A stretch of DNA of 64,000 nucleotides, from positions 1 through 64,000 of the forward strand of contig JAFXCH010000021.1 in NCBI GenBank assembly GCA_017516485.1, written 5' to 3'. The stretch is from Clostridia bacterium. GTDB taxonomy: Bacteria > Bacillota > Clostridia > Oscillospirales > Acutalibacteraceae. The translations under genes were made by a program, and so were the position numbers. Positions within the stretch are counted from its first letter, which is position 1. Each line of letters opens with the position of its first letter. This document shows positions 1-8,341 of this stretch, piece by piece. The notes beneath the pieces are model-generated. The model searched no databases, was not told the DNA's origin, and saw only the letters and a program-made list of their open reading frames with translations.

Positions 1-4
1 GCTT

Positions 5-114
5 TGTCAACACCTTTTTTCAACTTTTTTGAACTTTTTTCAGTTCGCTCTTCAGTTGTTGTGCGCTCCTCATGAGCGCCTTGCTATAATACCAAATCGA
101 ATGCGAATTGTCAA
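5..114 (-). promoter_or_regulatory. Tandem strong promoters reading leftward (rRNA/tRNA-operon style)
   Basis: On the minus strand a -35 TTGACA (109-114) and a -10 TATTAT (86-91) are separated by exactly 17 bp. They are preceded by A-tracts (complement of the T-runs at 115-155) that resemble an UP element. A second TTGACA (5-10), also behind A-tracts, has its -10 outside the window. A short palindrome GCGCTC/GAGCGC (63-79) sits near the first start point. The doubled promoters with UP-like tracts are typical of rRNA operons in low-GC Firmicutes. The transcribed unit itself is not in the window. Confidence 0.65.
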
Positions 115-255
115 CACTTTTTTTCAACTTTTTTCAACTTTTTTACAGTTTTTCAACACGCCGCCTCGCGTCTCTAAAAGTACTGATACATACTATATAT
201 TATTATATACATTATATAGTATAACTGTCTGCAAACTGCACAATCAGTAACTCTA

Positions 256-284
256 TTGCATTAACCAAGCTACCATGTTAAAAT
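256..284 (+). promoter_or_regulatory. Sigma-A type promoter for the radical SAM gene
   Basis: TTGCAT (256-261) and TAAAAT (279-284) have a 17-bp spacer, about 30 bp upstream of the ATG at 316. Confidence 0.5.
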
Positions 285-315
285 AATAACTGAAATATAA
301 TTTGTGGAGAATTTT

Positions 316-1224
316 ATGTTCAACTCATTTAATAATGCGATGAAAAACAGATTTGGTTGTAAAATTTATAAGCTGACTTTAAGCGGCGGTATGTCTTGCC
401 CCACTCGAGACGGCACACTTGGCACACGCGGCTGCATATTCTGCTCAGCAAAAGGCAGCGGTGATTTTGCTGCAAAACCATGCAATAATATTTCCGAGCA
501 AATTCAAAATGCAAAAAAGCTAATATCGTCGAAAGCTAAGAATGCTAAATACATCGCTTACTTTCAGGACTACACTAACACCTATGCACCTACAGAAAGA
601 TTGCGTTATCTTTTCACTGAAGCAATCATACCTGATGACATAGTTGCACTCTCTGTTGCAACCCGTCCTGACTGTCTGCCGGATGACGTGATTGAGCTAT
701 TGTCTGAAATCAACAAAAGCAAGCCTGTTTTTATTGAGCTCGGACTGCAAACAATTCACGAAAGCACCGCTGAATATATCCGCAGAGGATACACACTTGA
801 CATTTTTGAGGATGCAGTCACAAGACTCAAAGCAGCCGGCATAGAAGTAGTTGTGCATATAATAATCGGTCTGCCATACGAAACAGAAGAAATGATATAC
901 GATACGGTAAAGTATCTTGCAAGGATCAAAATCGACGGTATCAAATTACAACTGCTTCATGTACTCAAAGATACTGACCTTGCTGAAGAATACGAACAGC
1001 GAAAGTTTGAAGTATTAACAATAGATAAATATATAGATATATTAGAGAATTGTGTTCGTTTGCTTCCTCCCGAAACTATAATACACAGACTTACAGGTGA
1101 CGGTGCAAAGAAGGACTTGATTGCACCGTTATGGAGTGCAGACAAGAAAAATGTACTCAACACAATTAACATACGTTTCCGAGAGCATAATGTGATTCAA
1201 GGCAGTTTATATAATGTAAAATAA
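316..1224 (+). CDS. Radical SAM protein, TIGR01212/YhcC family
   Basis: A 302-residue radical SAM enzyme of the YhcC-like TIGR01212 family, whose substrate is not established. The cluster-binding cysteines lie near the N-terminus in the spaced pattern of this family: Cys28, then Cys40-Ile-Phe-Cys43. The segment around VATRPDCLPD and the ELGLQT motif are also typical. A GTG 12 bp upstream could extend the frame, but GTGGAG there looks like the ribosome binding site for the ATG at 316, so I use that ATG. The gene is monocistronic, with its own promoter upstream and a hairpin terminator directly downstream. Homologues often sit near rRNA operons or stand alone, so the context adds no pathway. 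Confidence 0.85.
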   Translation: MFNSFNNAMKNRFGCKIYKLTLSGGMSCPTRDGTLGTRGCIFCSAKGSGDFAAKPCNNISEQIQNAKKLISSKAKNAKYIAYFQDYTNTYAPTERLRYLFTEAIIPDDIVALSVATRPDCLPDDVIELLSEINKSKPVFIELGLQTIHESTAEYIRRGYTLDIFEDAVTRLKAAGIEVVVHIIIGLPYETEEMIYDTVKYLARIKIDGIKLQLLHVLKDTDLAEEYEQRKFEVLTIDKYIDILENCVRLLPPETIIHRLTGDGAKKDLIAPLWSADKKNVLNTINIRFREHNVIQGSLYNVK

Positions 1225-1230
1225 TATATA

Positions 1231-1262
1231 AAGACCTGTACGCATAAACGCACAGGTCTTTT
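1231..1262. terminator. Bidirectional Rho-independent terminator
   Basis: Stem AAGACCTGT/ACAGGTCTT with a T-run on the plus strand and A/T-rich sequence on the other side. It serves the convergent radical SAM and HAD genes. Confidence 0.7.
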
Positions 1263-1274
1263 GTATTAATTAAG

Positions 1275-1841
1275 TTACTTAATTCTTTTAATTTTATTAC
1301 CCTTTACAAAATAAACCGAATCAGAGATATCCATAAGCGGTTTATCATGCATAGAGTCGGTATAAAGTGCATTGATATGTGCATCGGGATACGCTTCACG
1401 AAAAGCAGCAATCTTATTTTCACGGAAACACACTCTGCCGAGCTTTCCAGTTTCGCGGTCAAACCGGGTACCGATGCAACACTTTATACCGAGCCTGCGA
1501 CAAACCTCATCAACAACGATCTGAGGTGAAGCAGATATAACAAGATCATCATCACTTCTGACCTGTTCATAAAAAGGCTTTATCTTATGCATATGTTTAT
1601 CCCAGAATTCGTCAACCAACGCGTCAACATCATCCAGAGTAGCTATGTATTCCTCAAAAGGTTTTGAGTATTGCTCAAGTGCCGTTTCGAGCCTTAGTGT
1701 ACCCGTCTTATACTGCACTATACCCGAAACCATAGTCGGCACATACCTGAGCAGTGTCGGATCTTTGCAAAGTACCATAATAAACAGGTCAACAAAGCTT
1801 TCACCATCGTAAATGGTATTATCGAAATCAAAAACATTCAT
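1275..1841 (-). CDS. HAD-superfamily (SerB-like, HAD-IB) phosphatase
   Basis: A 188-residue cytoplasmic HAD hydrolase. Motif I is DFDNT (residues 5-9) with nucleophile Asp5 and general acid Asp7. The motif II serine lies in VISASP, and motif IV is the acidic pair Asp162/Asp166 in YTDSMHDKP. The helical cap follows motif I, as in HAD-IB (phosphoserine-phosphatase-like) proteins that dephosphorylate small metabolites. It starts 10 bp after the stop of the upstream lipoprotein gene and is probably cotranscribed with it. The substrate cannot be assigned. Confidence 0.8.
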   Translation of the reverse strand: MNVFDFDNTIYDGESFVDLFIMVLCKDPTLLRYVPTMVSGIVQYKTGTLRLETALEQYSKPFEEYIATLDDVDALVDEFWDKHMHKIKPFYEQVRSDDDLVISASPQIVVDEVCRRLGIKCCIGTRFDRETGKLGRVCFRENKIAAFREAYPDAHINALYTDSMHDKPLMDISDSVYFVKGNKIKRIK

Positions 1842-1851
1842 TGGCGTTATA

Positions 1852-2640
1852 TTATCTCAAAGTAGCGAGCATATCGTAATCCGAAACAGTGATGCAAAGA
1901 TCACATGTGCGGTAAGGATACTCATCGGTATAGTAAATAGCTCTTACATAAAGGCCGTTAGCAACTGAATAGTAATTATAAGATTTGCCTGCTTCAGGGG
2001 ATTCAGGAATCAGGCTTGCATTATCCTGAACAAAACCTGCCTTCTTGCACATTTCTGCATACTTAAGGAAGTCTGCATAGCTCAATTCGTTTATATAAAT
2101 ACTTGTCAAGTTACCGTTTTCGTTGGATGAGCTGATGACCTTGTCAACATTATCTCTGAGCTTAGGCAGTTTTACCATAAACTTATCAGCAGGCCACTTA
2201 ACATTTTCACTTGGACTTGTATTACCTACAGGCATCGTAGGTTTAGGCGGTATAGTCTCGCCGGGTGCTGGCGGATAAGTAACGTTTGAAAATGCAACGT
2301 TGGTGCGAATATTACCGTTTTTATCAAGCATAGTACTACCATTCTCATCAAGATCATAACTGTACTTGGTAGCGGTCACAGGATCACCGTTGGCATATGT
2401 AACATTTGCGCCTGCCTTATATGTAACATACTCAGAACGGTATGTTGTCACTTCCTTACCGTTTTTATCGGTAGCTTTCTCGATAACAAGTGTAGTCTGA
2501 GCATTACCGTCAGCATCCGTAATTACATTAATCGGCAAAGTAGTTGCAGTAGTTGTTTCGCCCTCGGAAGCTTTTTTGGTACAAGCCGCAAAAGCAAAAA
2601 TTACGGCAAAGCAAAGTAAAACCGCAATAAAGTTTTTCAT
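1852..2640 (-). CDS. Secreted lipoprotein of unknown function
   Basis: A 262-residue protein with a lipoprotein signal peptide (hydrophobic residues 4-18, lipobox cysteine Cys20), followed by a Thr-rich linker. The mature part has a Tyr/Thr-rich stretch (about 45-130), a Pro-rich hinge (about 125-145) and a C-terminal domain of about 110 residues. I recognise no family. It has its own promoter, and the HAD gene follows 10 bp downstream. Its promoter and signal peptide resemble those of the next gene upstream (2735-3643), which suggests one was copied from the other. Confidence 0.75.
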   Translation of the reverse strand: MKNFIAVLLCFAVIFAFAACTKKASEGETTTATTLPINVITDADGNAQTTLVIEKATDKNGKEVTTYRSEYVTYKAGANVTYANGDPVTATKYSYDLDENGSTMLDKNGNIRTNVAFSNVTYPPAPGETIPPKPTMPVGNTSPSENVKWPADKFMVKLPKLRDNVDKVISSSNENGNLTSIYINELSYADFLKYAEMCKKAGFVQDNASLIPESPEAGKSYNYYSVANGLYVRAIYYTDEYPYRTCDLCITVSDYDMLATLR

Positions 2641-2666
2641 TTTTCATTCCTCCATTGAATAGTTAC

Positions 2667-2706
2667 ATAATTTTATCATAAAGCAAGTTACAAGTCAACA
2701 AAAGGC
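2667..2706 (-). promoter_or_regulatory. Promoter inside a 40-bp direct repeat, copy 1
   Basis: Minus-strand TTGACT (2693-2698) and TAAAAT (2670-2675) with a 17-bp spacer. The 40 bp are identical to 3670-3709 and begin at the same distance (27 bp) from the downstream start codon. Confidence 0.7.
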
Positions 2707-2724
2707 GATGCACAAAGCACCGCC
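2699..2724 (-). terminator. Terminator of the second binding-protein gene
   Basis: Minus-strand hairpin GGCGGTGC/GCATCGCC (one G-T pair) followed by TTTT, 11 bp after the stop at 2735. It abuts the next promoter. Confidence 0.6.
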
Positions 2725-2734
2725 TGATAAATAT

Positions 2735-3643
2735 TTACCAAATATAATACGGATCAAGATCTTCAACAGATTGAATCTTGCTGTCCTCTGAAACGATGAC
2801 AACCTGAACACCGGTTGTATACGAATCGGAGAAGTCAACCTGCTTCTGTCTTTCTTCGTTAACCGTCATACCTGCCATACCAATATCGTACTGGCCTGCC
2901 TGAACGCCGGGTATAACAGAAACAAACTCAACGTTTTCGATAATAAGGTCATAACCAAGTTTATCAGCAATAAGCTTTGCTATTTCGATATCAATACCAA
3001 AGTATTTGTCACCGTCTGTGTACTCATAGGGCGGGAACTCTGCATTTGTAGCCATAACAAGATCGGGCTTGTCAGTATCAACAGCCTTTACGAGAATACC
3101 GTTAAGTGCTTCACCTGAATTGTTGATGTACTTATCAACAATCTTCTTAACAGAACCGTCAGCGATAAGTGCCTTAAGAGCACCGTTGACAGCGTTCTTC
3201 AGTTCTGCATCACCCTTATTGAAGCAGATAGCATAGTCTTCAGTGGTGTACTCTGTCTCAAGAATCTTGAGACCGGAGTTTGCTGCTACATAAGACTTTG
3301 CGGGCTCGTTATCGATGATAACGCAGTCAACCTTACCCTTTTTAAGAGCCTCAACAGCAACTGCACCGTTTTCGTAGCTTACAACTGCACCCTCACCAAA
3401 ATCACCTGAAGCATAAATGTGACCTGATGTATTTGTCTGAACACCGATTTTAATTGAGGATTTATTTTCACTATCATTAAGGTCATCCTCAGCTGATTCA
3501 GTCAGCGATTCCTCTTCTATATGAATTATTTCTTCCTGCTTGTTTTCAGTTTTTTCAATGTCTTTACTCTCGTTCTCTTTGTCACATCCTGCAAAAACAA
3601 AAATCACAGTAAAACAAAGCAGCAGAGCAATTATTTTTTTCAT
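2735..3643 (-). CDS. Amino-acid ABC transporter binding lipoprotein, circularly permuted, second copy
   Basis: A 302-residue lipoprotein (Cys20) with an acidic, Glu/Asp-rich linker (21-63) and a type-II periplasmic-binding domain of the SBP_bac_3 class. The usual second half comes first: KIGVQT at about 65-70, the lobe-2 Asp in DCVIIDNEP, and the C-terminal helices ending at about 172. A linker follows, and then the usual N-terminal half (MATNAEFPPYEY from about 197, AGMT at about 257 and the ligand Arg in EERQKQV). It ends right after the hinge EDLD. It is about 90% identical to the mature part of the 5296-6117 product, but its signal peptide and promoter resemble those of the 1852-2640 lipoprotein. 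It has its own promoter and terminator, and both lobe ligand residues are kept, so it is probably functional. Confidence 0.85.
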   Translation of the reverse strand: MKKIIALLLCFTVIFVFAGCDKENESKDIEKTENKQEEIIHIEEESLTESAEDDLNDSENKSSIKIGVQTNTSGHIYASGDFGEGAVVSYENGAVAVEALKKGKVDCVIIDNEPAKSYVAANSGLKILETEYTTEDYAICFNKGDAELKNAVNGALKALIADGSVKKIVDKYINNSGEALNGILVKAVDTDKPDLVMATNAEFPPYEYTDGDKYFGIDIEIAKLIADKLGYDLIIENVEFVSVIPGVQAGQYDIGMAGMTVNEERQKQVDFSDSYTTGVQVVIVSEDSKIQSVEDLDPYYIW

Positions 3644-3669
3644 CTTATCAACCCCTGTTTAATACTGAT

Positions 3670-3709
3670 ATAATTTTATCATAAAGCAAGTTACAAGTCA
3701 ACAAAAGGC
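3670..3709 (-). promoter_or_regulatory. Promoter inside a 40-bp direct repeat, copy 2
   Basis: Minus-strand TTGACT (3696-3701) and TAAAAT (3673-3678), 17-bp spacer, 27 bp from the start codon at 3643. It is an exact copy of 2667-2706. Confidence 0.7.
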
Positions 3710-3730
3710 AGTGCGTGCGCACTGCCTTTT
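3703..3730. terminator. Terminator after the ABC ATPase gene
   Basis: Perfect stem AAAAGGCAGTGC/GCACTGCCTTTT with a small loop. It lies 9 bp after the ATPase stop and could work in both directions. Confidence 0.8.
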
Positions 3731-3738
3731 GAAAACAA

Positions 3739-4485
3739 TTATAAAACTTTTGAAAGGAAATCCTTGAGTCGGTCGCACTTGGGGTTAGAGAAAAACTCCT
3801 GAGGCGGAGCTTCTTCCATAATAACGCCTTCATCAATAAAAATTACACGGCTTGCGACTTCTCGGGCAAAGCCCATTTCGTGAGTAACAACAACCATTGT
3901 CATGCCTTCATTTGCAAGCTGTTTCATAACATCAAGAACCTCACCGACCATTTCAGGGTCAAGCGCACTTGTCGGCTCGTCAAAAAGAATAACCTCGGGA
4001 TTCATTGCAAGTGCACGGACAATTGCAACACGCTGCTTCTGACCGCCTGAAAGCTGGCTGGGGTAAGCATCCGCTCTGTCTTTAAGGCCTACTCTCTCAA
4101 GAAGTTCGAGTGCCTTGCTTTCAGCCTCTTCCTTTGACTTTCCGAGAAGAGTTATGGGTGCTTTGGTCATATTCTTAAGCACATTCATATTCGGAAAAAG
4201 ATTGAAGTGCTGGAAAACCATACCCATTCTCTGACGATGAATATTGATATTGGCTTTTTTGTCTGTGATATCATTACCGTCAAAGTAAATCTTACCCGAT
4301 GTAGGAATTTCAAGCAGGTTGAGTGAACGCAGGAAAGTTGACTTGCCCGAGCCCGAAGGACCGACAATAACAACAACTTCGCCCTTTTTGATTTCGCAAT
4401 TGATACCGTCGAGTGCTTTAACAGCACCGCCGTTATAATGCTTTTTAAGATTTTCTACCTTAATAATAACTCCGTTATCTGTCAC
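3739..4485 (-). CDS. Amino-acid ABC transporter ATP-binding protein (GlnQ-like)
   Basis: A 248-residue ABC ATPase that energises polar amino-acid uptake. Walker A is GPSGSGKST (42-50), followed by the Q-loop (VFQHFNLFP), signature LSGGQKQR, Walker B VILFDEP, D-loop SALD and the switch His in VVTHEMGF. The length is standard. Its start overlaps the permease stop by 11 bp, which suggests translational coupling. It is the last gene of the SBP-permease-ATPase unit and is closed by a strong terminator. Confidence 0.95.
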   Translation of the reverse strand: MTDNGVIIKVENLKKHYNGGAVKALDGINCEIKKGEVVVIVGPSGSGKSTFLRSLNLLEIPTSGKIYFDGNDITDKKANINIHRQRMGMVFQHFNLFPNMNVLKNMTKAPITLLGKSKEEAESKALELLERVGLKDRADAYPSQLSGGQKQRVAIVRALAMNPEVILFDEPTSALDPEMVGEVLDVMKQLANEGMTMVVVTHEMGFAREVASRVIFIDEGVIMEEAPPQEFFSNPKCDRLKDFLSKVL

Positions 4486-5221
4486 TCTTACGCAGCCTCC
4501 TTTCGAGAATACCTACAAGCCATGACAAAATCATAACAAGAACAAGATAAATCACAGCAACCGTAATAAGCGGTATAAAATATTCGAATGTTCTGCCGGC
4601 AATAGTGTTACCTGCCTTTGTAAGGTCGATAACACCGACATAACCTGCAACCGATGTTTCTTTAAGAAGTGCTATAAACTCATTGCAGAGTGTAGGAAGC
4701 ACAGCCTTAAACATCTGGGGAATAACGATAAATCTCATTGTCTGGAAATAGTTAAAGCCAAGGCTTCGGCCTGCTTCAAACTGACCGTGGTCAACAGACA
4801 TAATACCTGCACGGAAAATTTCGGCAACATAAGCACCCGAATTTATACCGAATGCGAATATTGCAACCGGAATTCCGTTATCGGCAAGGGAGAAAATTAT
4901 AAAATAAGAAATCATCAACTGAACAACAACAGGGGTACCGCGGGTAATGGTAAGATAAAACTTGCATATTGTATTCATAACTGCAAGTATAACGTATCCT
5001 ATACCGCCGCGAAGTTTTAACGACTCCTTATTTTTATCGTAAGATGTTCGTATCGCCGCAACAAATATACCGAGAACGATACCTATTGCCAGCGCACCGA
5101 ATGTGATAATAAAAGTATTTCCGAGACCGTCGAGCAAAAACTCAAAACGACCGCCTTCAAGCATAACTTCCTGAAACTCATCAGCTAAAGCAGTTACGGA
5201 AGAAACAAGCTTATCTAACAT
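4475..5221 (-). CDS. Amino-acid ABC transporter permease (GlnP/HisM-like)
   Basis: A 248-residue inner-membrane permease of the polar amino-acid family. Hydrophobic spans lie at about 33-55, 76-100, 105-125 and 215-240. The EAA-type cytoplasmic loop that contacts the ATPase is visible as [20 protein letters not shown]. The N-terminal 25 residues are less hydrophobic. It lies downstream of the binding-protein gene across a hairpin (5251-5275) and overlaps the ATPase gene. Confidence 0.93.
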   Translation of the reverse strand: MLDKLVSSVTALADEFQEVMLEGGRFEFLLDGLGNTFIITFGALAIGIVLGIFVAAIRTSYDKNKESLKLRGGIGYVILAVMNTICKFYLTITRGTPVVVQLMISYFIIFSLADNGIPVAIFAFGINSGAYVAEIFRAGIMSVDHGQFEAGRSLGFNYFQTMRFIVIPQMFKAVLPTLCNEFIALLKETSVAGYVGVIDLTKAGNTIAGRTFEYFIPLITVAVIYLVLVMILSWLVGILERRLRKSDR

Positions 5222-5246
5222 GAAACTTCTCCTTTTGTAAATCTAA

Positions 5247-5275
5247 AAATTCAGGGTGGAATTTTTCCACCCTGA
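5247..5275 (-). terminator. Intra-operon attenuator hairpin
   Basis: Stem TCAGGGTGGA/TCCACCCTGA followed on the minus strand by ATTTTT, between the binding-protein stop (5296) and the permease start (5221). It probably lets the binding protein be made in excess over the membrane parts. Confidence 0.65.
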
Positions 5276-5295
5276 ACTAAAAAACTCAATAAGAA

Positions 5296-6117
5296 TTAAT
5301 CCTTCGGGAGATAGTAGGGATCGAGGTCTTCGATAGACTGAATCTTGCTGTCCTCAGAAACGATGACAACCTGAACGCCTGTTGCATATGAATCGGAGAA
5401 TTCAACCTGCTTCTGTCTTTCTTCGTTAACTGTCATACCTGCCATACCCATATCGTATTTGCCTGCCTGAACGCCGGGGATGATAGAATCGAAAGCAACG
5501 TTTTCGATAACAAGGTCATATCCGAGCTTGTCAGCAATAATCTTTGCTACCTCGACATCGATGCCGTAGTACTTGTCACCGTCTATGTATTCGTAGGGCG
5601 GGAACTCTGCATTTGTAGCCATAACAAGATTGGGCTTGTCAGTATCAACAGCCTTTACGGGGATACCGTTGAGAGCTTCACCTGAATTGTTGATGTACTT
5701 ATCAACAATCTTCTTAACAGAACCGTCAGCGATGAGTGCCTTGAGAGCACCGTTAACAGCATCCTTCAGCTCTGCATCACCCTTCTGGAAGCAGATAGCA
5801 TAGTCTTCAGTAGTGTACTCTGTCTCAAGAATCTTGAGACCGGAGTTTGCTGCTACATAAGATTTTGCAGGCTCGTTATCGATGATAACGCAGTCAACCT
5901 TACCCTTTTTAAGAGCCTCAACAGCAACTGCACCGTTTTCGTAGCTTACAACTGCGCCTTCGCCGAAATCACCTGCAGCGTAAATGTGGCCTGTTGTGTT
6001 TGTCTGAACACCGATTTTAATTGTATCCTTCTTTTCACCGCAAGCCCAGAGTGCTGTCATACCAAGCACGAGAGCGAGGACAACGGATGCAATTTTGATT
6101 ATTGTTTTCTTGGACAT
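5296..6117 (-). CDS. Amino-acid ABC transporter binding lipoprotein, circularly permuted, first copy
   Basis: A 273-residue lipoprotein (lipobox LWAC, Cys26) that would bind a polar amino acid outside the membrane and deliver it to the adjacent permease. The SBP_bac_3 halves are swapped. The lobe that normally follows the hinge (IKIGVQT, residue 33 onward, with DCVIIDNEP near 75-83) and the C-terminal helices (to about 142) come first. A short linker (about 143-162) then leads to the normal N-terminus (MATNAEFPPYEY, 166-177), GIDVEVAK, AGMT (226-229) with the ligand Arg (235), and a stop just after the hinge EDLD. First gene of the transporter operon. Confidence 0.9.
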   Translation of the reverse strand: MSKKTIIKIASVVLALVLGMTALWACGEKKDTIKIGVQTNTTGHIYAAGDFGEGAVVSYENGAVAVEALKKGKVDCVIIDNEPAKSYVAANSGLKILETEYTTEDYAICFQKGDAELKDAVNGALKALIADGSVKKIVDKYINNSGEALNGIPVKAVDTDKPNLVMATNAEFPPYEYIDGDKYYGIDVEVAKIIADKLGYDLVIENVAFDSIIPGVQAGKYDMGMAGMTVNEERQKQVEFSDSYATGVQVVIVSEDSKIQSIEDLDPYYLPKD

Positions 6118-6148
6118 AATAAATTACCTCCTAATTTTAGTCGTGTTG

Positions 6149-6177
6149 ATTATAACACCAATATGTATTTTATGCAA
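6149..6177 (-). promoter_or_regulatory. Promoter of the amino-acid transporter operon
   Basis: TTGCAT (6172-6177) and a consensus TATAAT (6149-6154) with a 17-bp spacer. A strong AGGAGGT ribosome binding site follows just before the ATG at 6117. Confidence 0.7.
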
Positions 6178-6191
6178 GTTTTTTTGTAAAT

Positions 6192-8279
6192 TTATTCACC
6201 TATAATGCCGTAGTATCTGCCCATCCAATAAGGCAGAAGGTAACTTGCACCCTCAAGCAGTGTAAACTTTGATGGAGTAGAGTCGGCAAGGAAATGATTG
6301 CGTGTATAGCGCACAACGGGTTTCTCATCGTAAGGAAGCGGTTCTGCAAGCTGAGGCGGCTCGCCGAAATCGAGCGGAGAATAATCCCACACCATATCGT
6401 TACGCAGGCTGTTGAGCACTTTCATTTTCATATATATAAGCGGCATTTCCTTAAGGCTTGTAACCGCTTTATCTATATCCGCATTCTCTCCCGTTATCGC
6501 CGCATACACAATATTGAGGAACGGGTTGCGTTCTATACGCTCATACTCCCAGTGCTCACGCATACCTGTAAGATAAGCATACCGCAAATTTGGGTCTGTT
6601 TCATAGCTGAGAAGCGGAATTGAAGTAAGGAAACAAAGGTTATCGTCAATATGGCAGGTGTGTGCATCCTTCTCTTTGCAGTGCATTGAGTTGAGTGCAT
6701 AGTGCTCTTCTTTGATAAGTCTTATATATTCTACATTATATTTCTCATTGCCGCTCATATAGTAAGCTGTTTTGAGGAACGAAAGCATCTCAAGTGCATT
6801 TGTGCCGTGCTCACCCGACCAATCGGGATTTCGGTTGATATCATCCGGATTCCAGTTGCCCCAGCGGGTATAATTACCGTTTACATCTCTGAGTCTGTAA
6901 TCATTCTCAAGTATATGGTCAACAACCGAGCAAAGTGCATTGCATATTGTCTGTTTTTCTGCTTCATCGGCACATATATCGTAATAAACCGAAAGTCCCG
7001 AAAAATGGCCGACAACCTCATCACTCGAAACGTCACCCAGCCATTCGTATTCGCCTGCATCATACCATTTCTTATTTTCGGAACCGCAATATGCTTTATC
7101 ACCCTTACGGCGGATACAGCGTGCCATAAGACCAGGCACAGCCGTAATATCAAAAAGTCTCATCATAGCGTGAAAGCTTCTGCGTGCAAGACGAAGTGCT
7201 TCCTCATCACCGGTAGCGCCGTACTTGTAAGCCATAGCCATAATGTATGCACCCAAACGCAGCCCATCGTTATCGGTAATTTGCACATATCCGGAAGACA
7301 AATCCCTGTCATCGGTAACAACGCGCTGTGCTATAAAGCCTATATCACGCACATTGTACTTTTCATTATAGTCCTGATAAAACTCTGCTTTTTCTTCAAG
7401 AGTCATCACAACAGTTTTTATACAGACTGCACCTTTTTTAGTGCCGACCCACACTGTATTGCCGTCAGCACTTTCGGCTACTGCGGTTACCTCGTTATCG
7501 GGCAACCAATACTCTGCGCCGTAGAAGTGACGCTTTGCACCGTCGTAAATCACAAGGCCTATATCGGTTGCAACATAGCGTTTGCCGCTCGCACCGAAAA
7601 GTATCTTTTTTACGTTATAGCTTGTAAGTGACTTAACATCTTTTTTTGTTACATAGTGACTGCGTGTATCATAGACAATAATACCTTTATCCGTACCTAC
7701 CCAGACGGAGCCGAGCTTGTCGCCTGCAACAGCCTGAATACGGCATTCAGGCAGCTTTGAGGTTTCAGAGGTTACATTAAACCAACGAAGTCGCTTACCG
7801 AGTGCTGTTTTGATGCTGTCACCTGCCGCAACAAAAATTTCTCCGTCGGCAAAAGCACACATATCAAGCGGAGTTTTACCCTCGAGCCAATACCACTGCA
7901 GAAACTGCCCATTCTCATATTTATATAGAAACTTTTCGGTTACAAGGCGGAGTCTGCCTTTATGGTCCTGTGAAATCGCAACAATGTTACTGTCGAGAGT
8001 CTGTCTGTTTTCACCATCTGAAGTACAAACATCACAGCCGCTCGCAACCCATAAGTTACCGTCACGGTCGGTATACATAGCCTGCACCACACCGTCAAAA
8101 AGTGCAGACGGCACAAAACTGCCGTTTTCAAAACAAGCCGCACCCTTATCCGTACCAAGCCAGGCTTTGCCGTATTTATCAAAAGCAGCAGAAAGGATAT
8201 TGCAGGAAGGCAACCTGTCACTGCAATCGTAACGGGTGCGCATATCCTGCTTGAAAGCGTTGTATTTTAATGTTGCCAA
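6192..8279 (-). CDS. Propeller plus alpha-helical domain protein, copy A
   Basis: A 695-residue protein without a signal peptide or membrane span. Residues 1 to about 300 hold about seven repeats of the two-component-regulator-propeller kind (xAxAFDxxGxxWxGTDxG pattern), as in sensor ectodomains of hybrid kinases. The remaining 400 residues are helix-rich, with SDNDGLRLG, SSDEVVGHFSG and HIDDNLCF, and look like an alpha/alpha barrel. The family is unknown to me. The frame opens with GTG at 8291, but TTG at 8279 gives MAT.KY.AFKQ, matching the MAKITYKPFKQ start of the paralogue, so I use 8279. It lies 193 bp downstream of its paralogue. Confidence 0.75.
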   Translation of the reverse strand: MATLKYNAFKQDMRTRYDCSDRLPSCNILSAAFDKYGKAWLGTDKGAACFENGSFVPSALFDGVVQAMYTDRDGNLWVASGCDVCTSDGENRQTLDSNIVAISQDHKGRLRLVTEKFLYKYENGQFLQWYWLEGKTPLDMCAFADGEIFVAAGDSIKTALGKRLRWFNVTSETSKLPECRIQAVAGDKLGSVWVGTDKGIIVYDTRSHYVTKKDVKSLTSYNVKKILFGASGKRYVATDIGLVIYDGAKRHFYGAEYWLPDNEVTAVAESADGNTVWVGTKKGAVCIKTVVMTLEEKAEFYQDYNEKYNVRDIGFIAQRVVTDDRDLSSGYVQITDNDGLRLGAYIMAMAYKYGATGDEEALRLARRSFHAMMRLFDITAVPGLMARCIRRKGDKAYCGSENKKWYDAGEYEWLGDVSSDEVVGHFSGLSVYYDICADEAEKQTICNALCSVVDHILENDYRLRDVNGNYTRWGNWNPDDINRNPDWSGEHGTNALEMLSFLKTAYYMSGNEKYNVEYIRLIKEEHYALNSMHCKEKDAHTCHIDDNLCFLTSIPLLSYETDPNLRYAYLTGMREHWEYERIERNPFLNIVYAAITGENADIDKAVTSLKEMPLIYMKMKVLNSLRNDMVWDYSPLDFGEPPQLAEPLPYDEKPVVRYTRNHFLADSTPSKFTLLEGASYLLPYWMGRYYGIIGE

Positions 8280-8299
8280 TAAAATCACCACAATCCAAT

Positions 8300-8335
8300 T
8301 CGGAATTAAGAATTAGGAATTCGGAATTATTTTTT
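8300..8335. repeat. AATTCGGAATT-type simple dispersed repeat
   Basis: A short stretch of degenerate AATTCGGAATT/AATTAGGAATT units. A related stretch lies at 31955-31990. Such pads are common between genes in these genomes. Confidence 0.4.
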
Positions 8336-8341
8336 AAAAAT

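Noticed and set aside
29..250. 73-residue frame at the left edge
   Set aside because: Runs through A/T-tracts that belong to the minus-strand promoters; poor composition and no ribosome site.
3648..3836. 62-residue frame overlapping the ABC ATPase end
   Set aside because: Out-of-frame shadow that crosses the terminator and a promoter.
6702..7631. 309-residue plus-strand frame opposite a propeller gene
   Set aside because: Cys/His/Ile-rich shadow of the 6192-8279 gene with no ribosome site. The minus-strand frame has a recognisable domain pattern and a paralogue.
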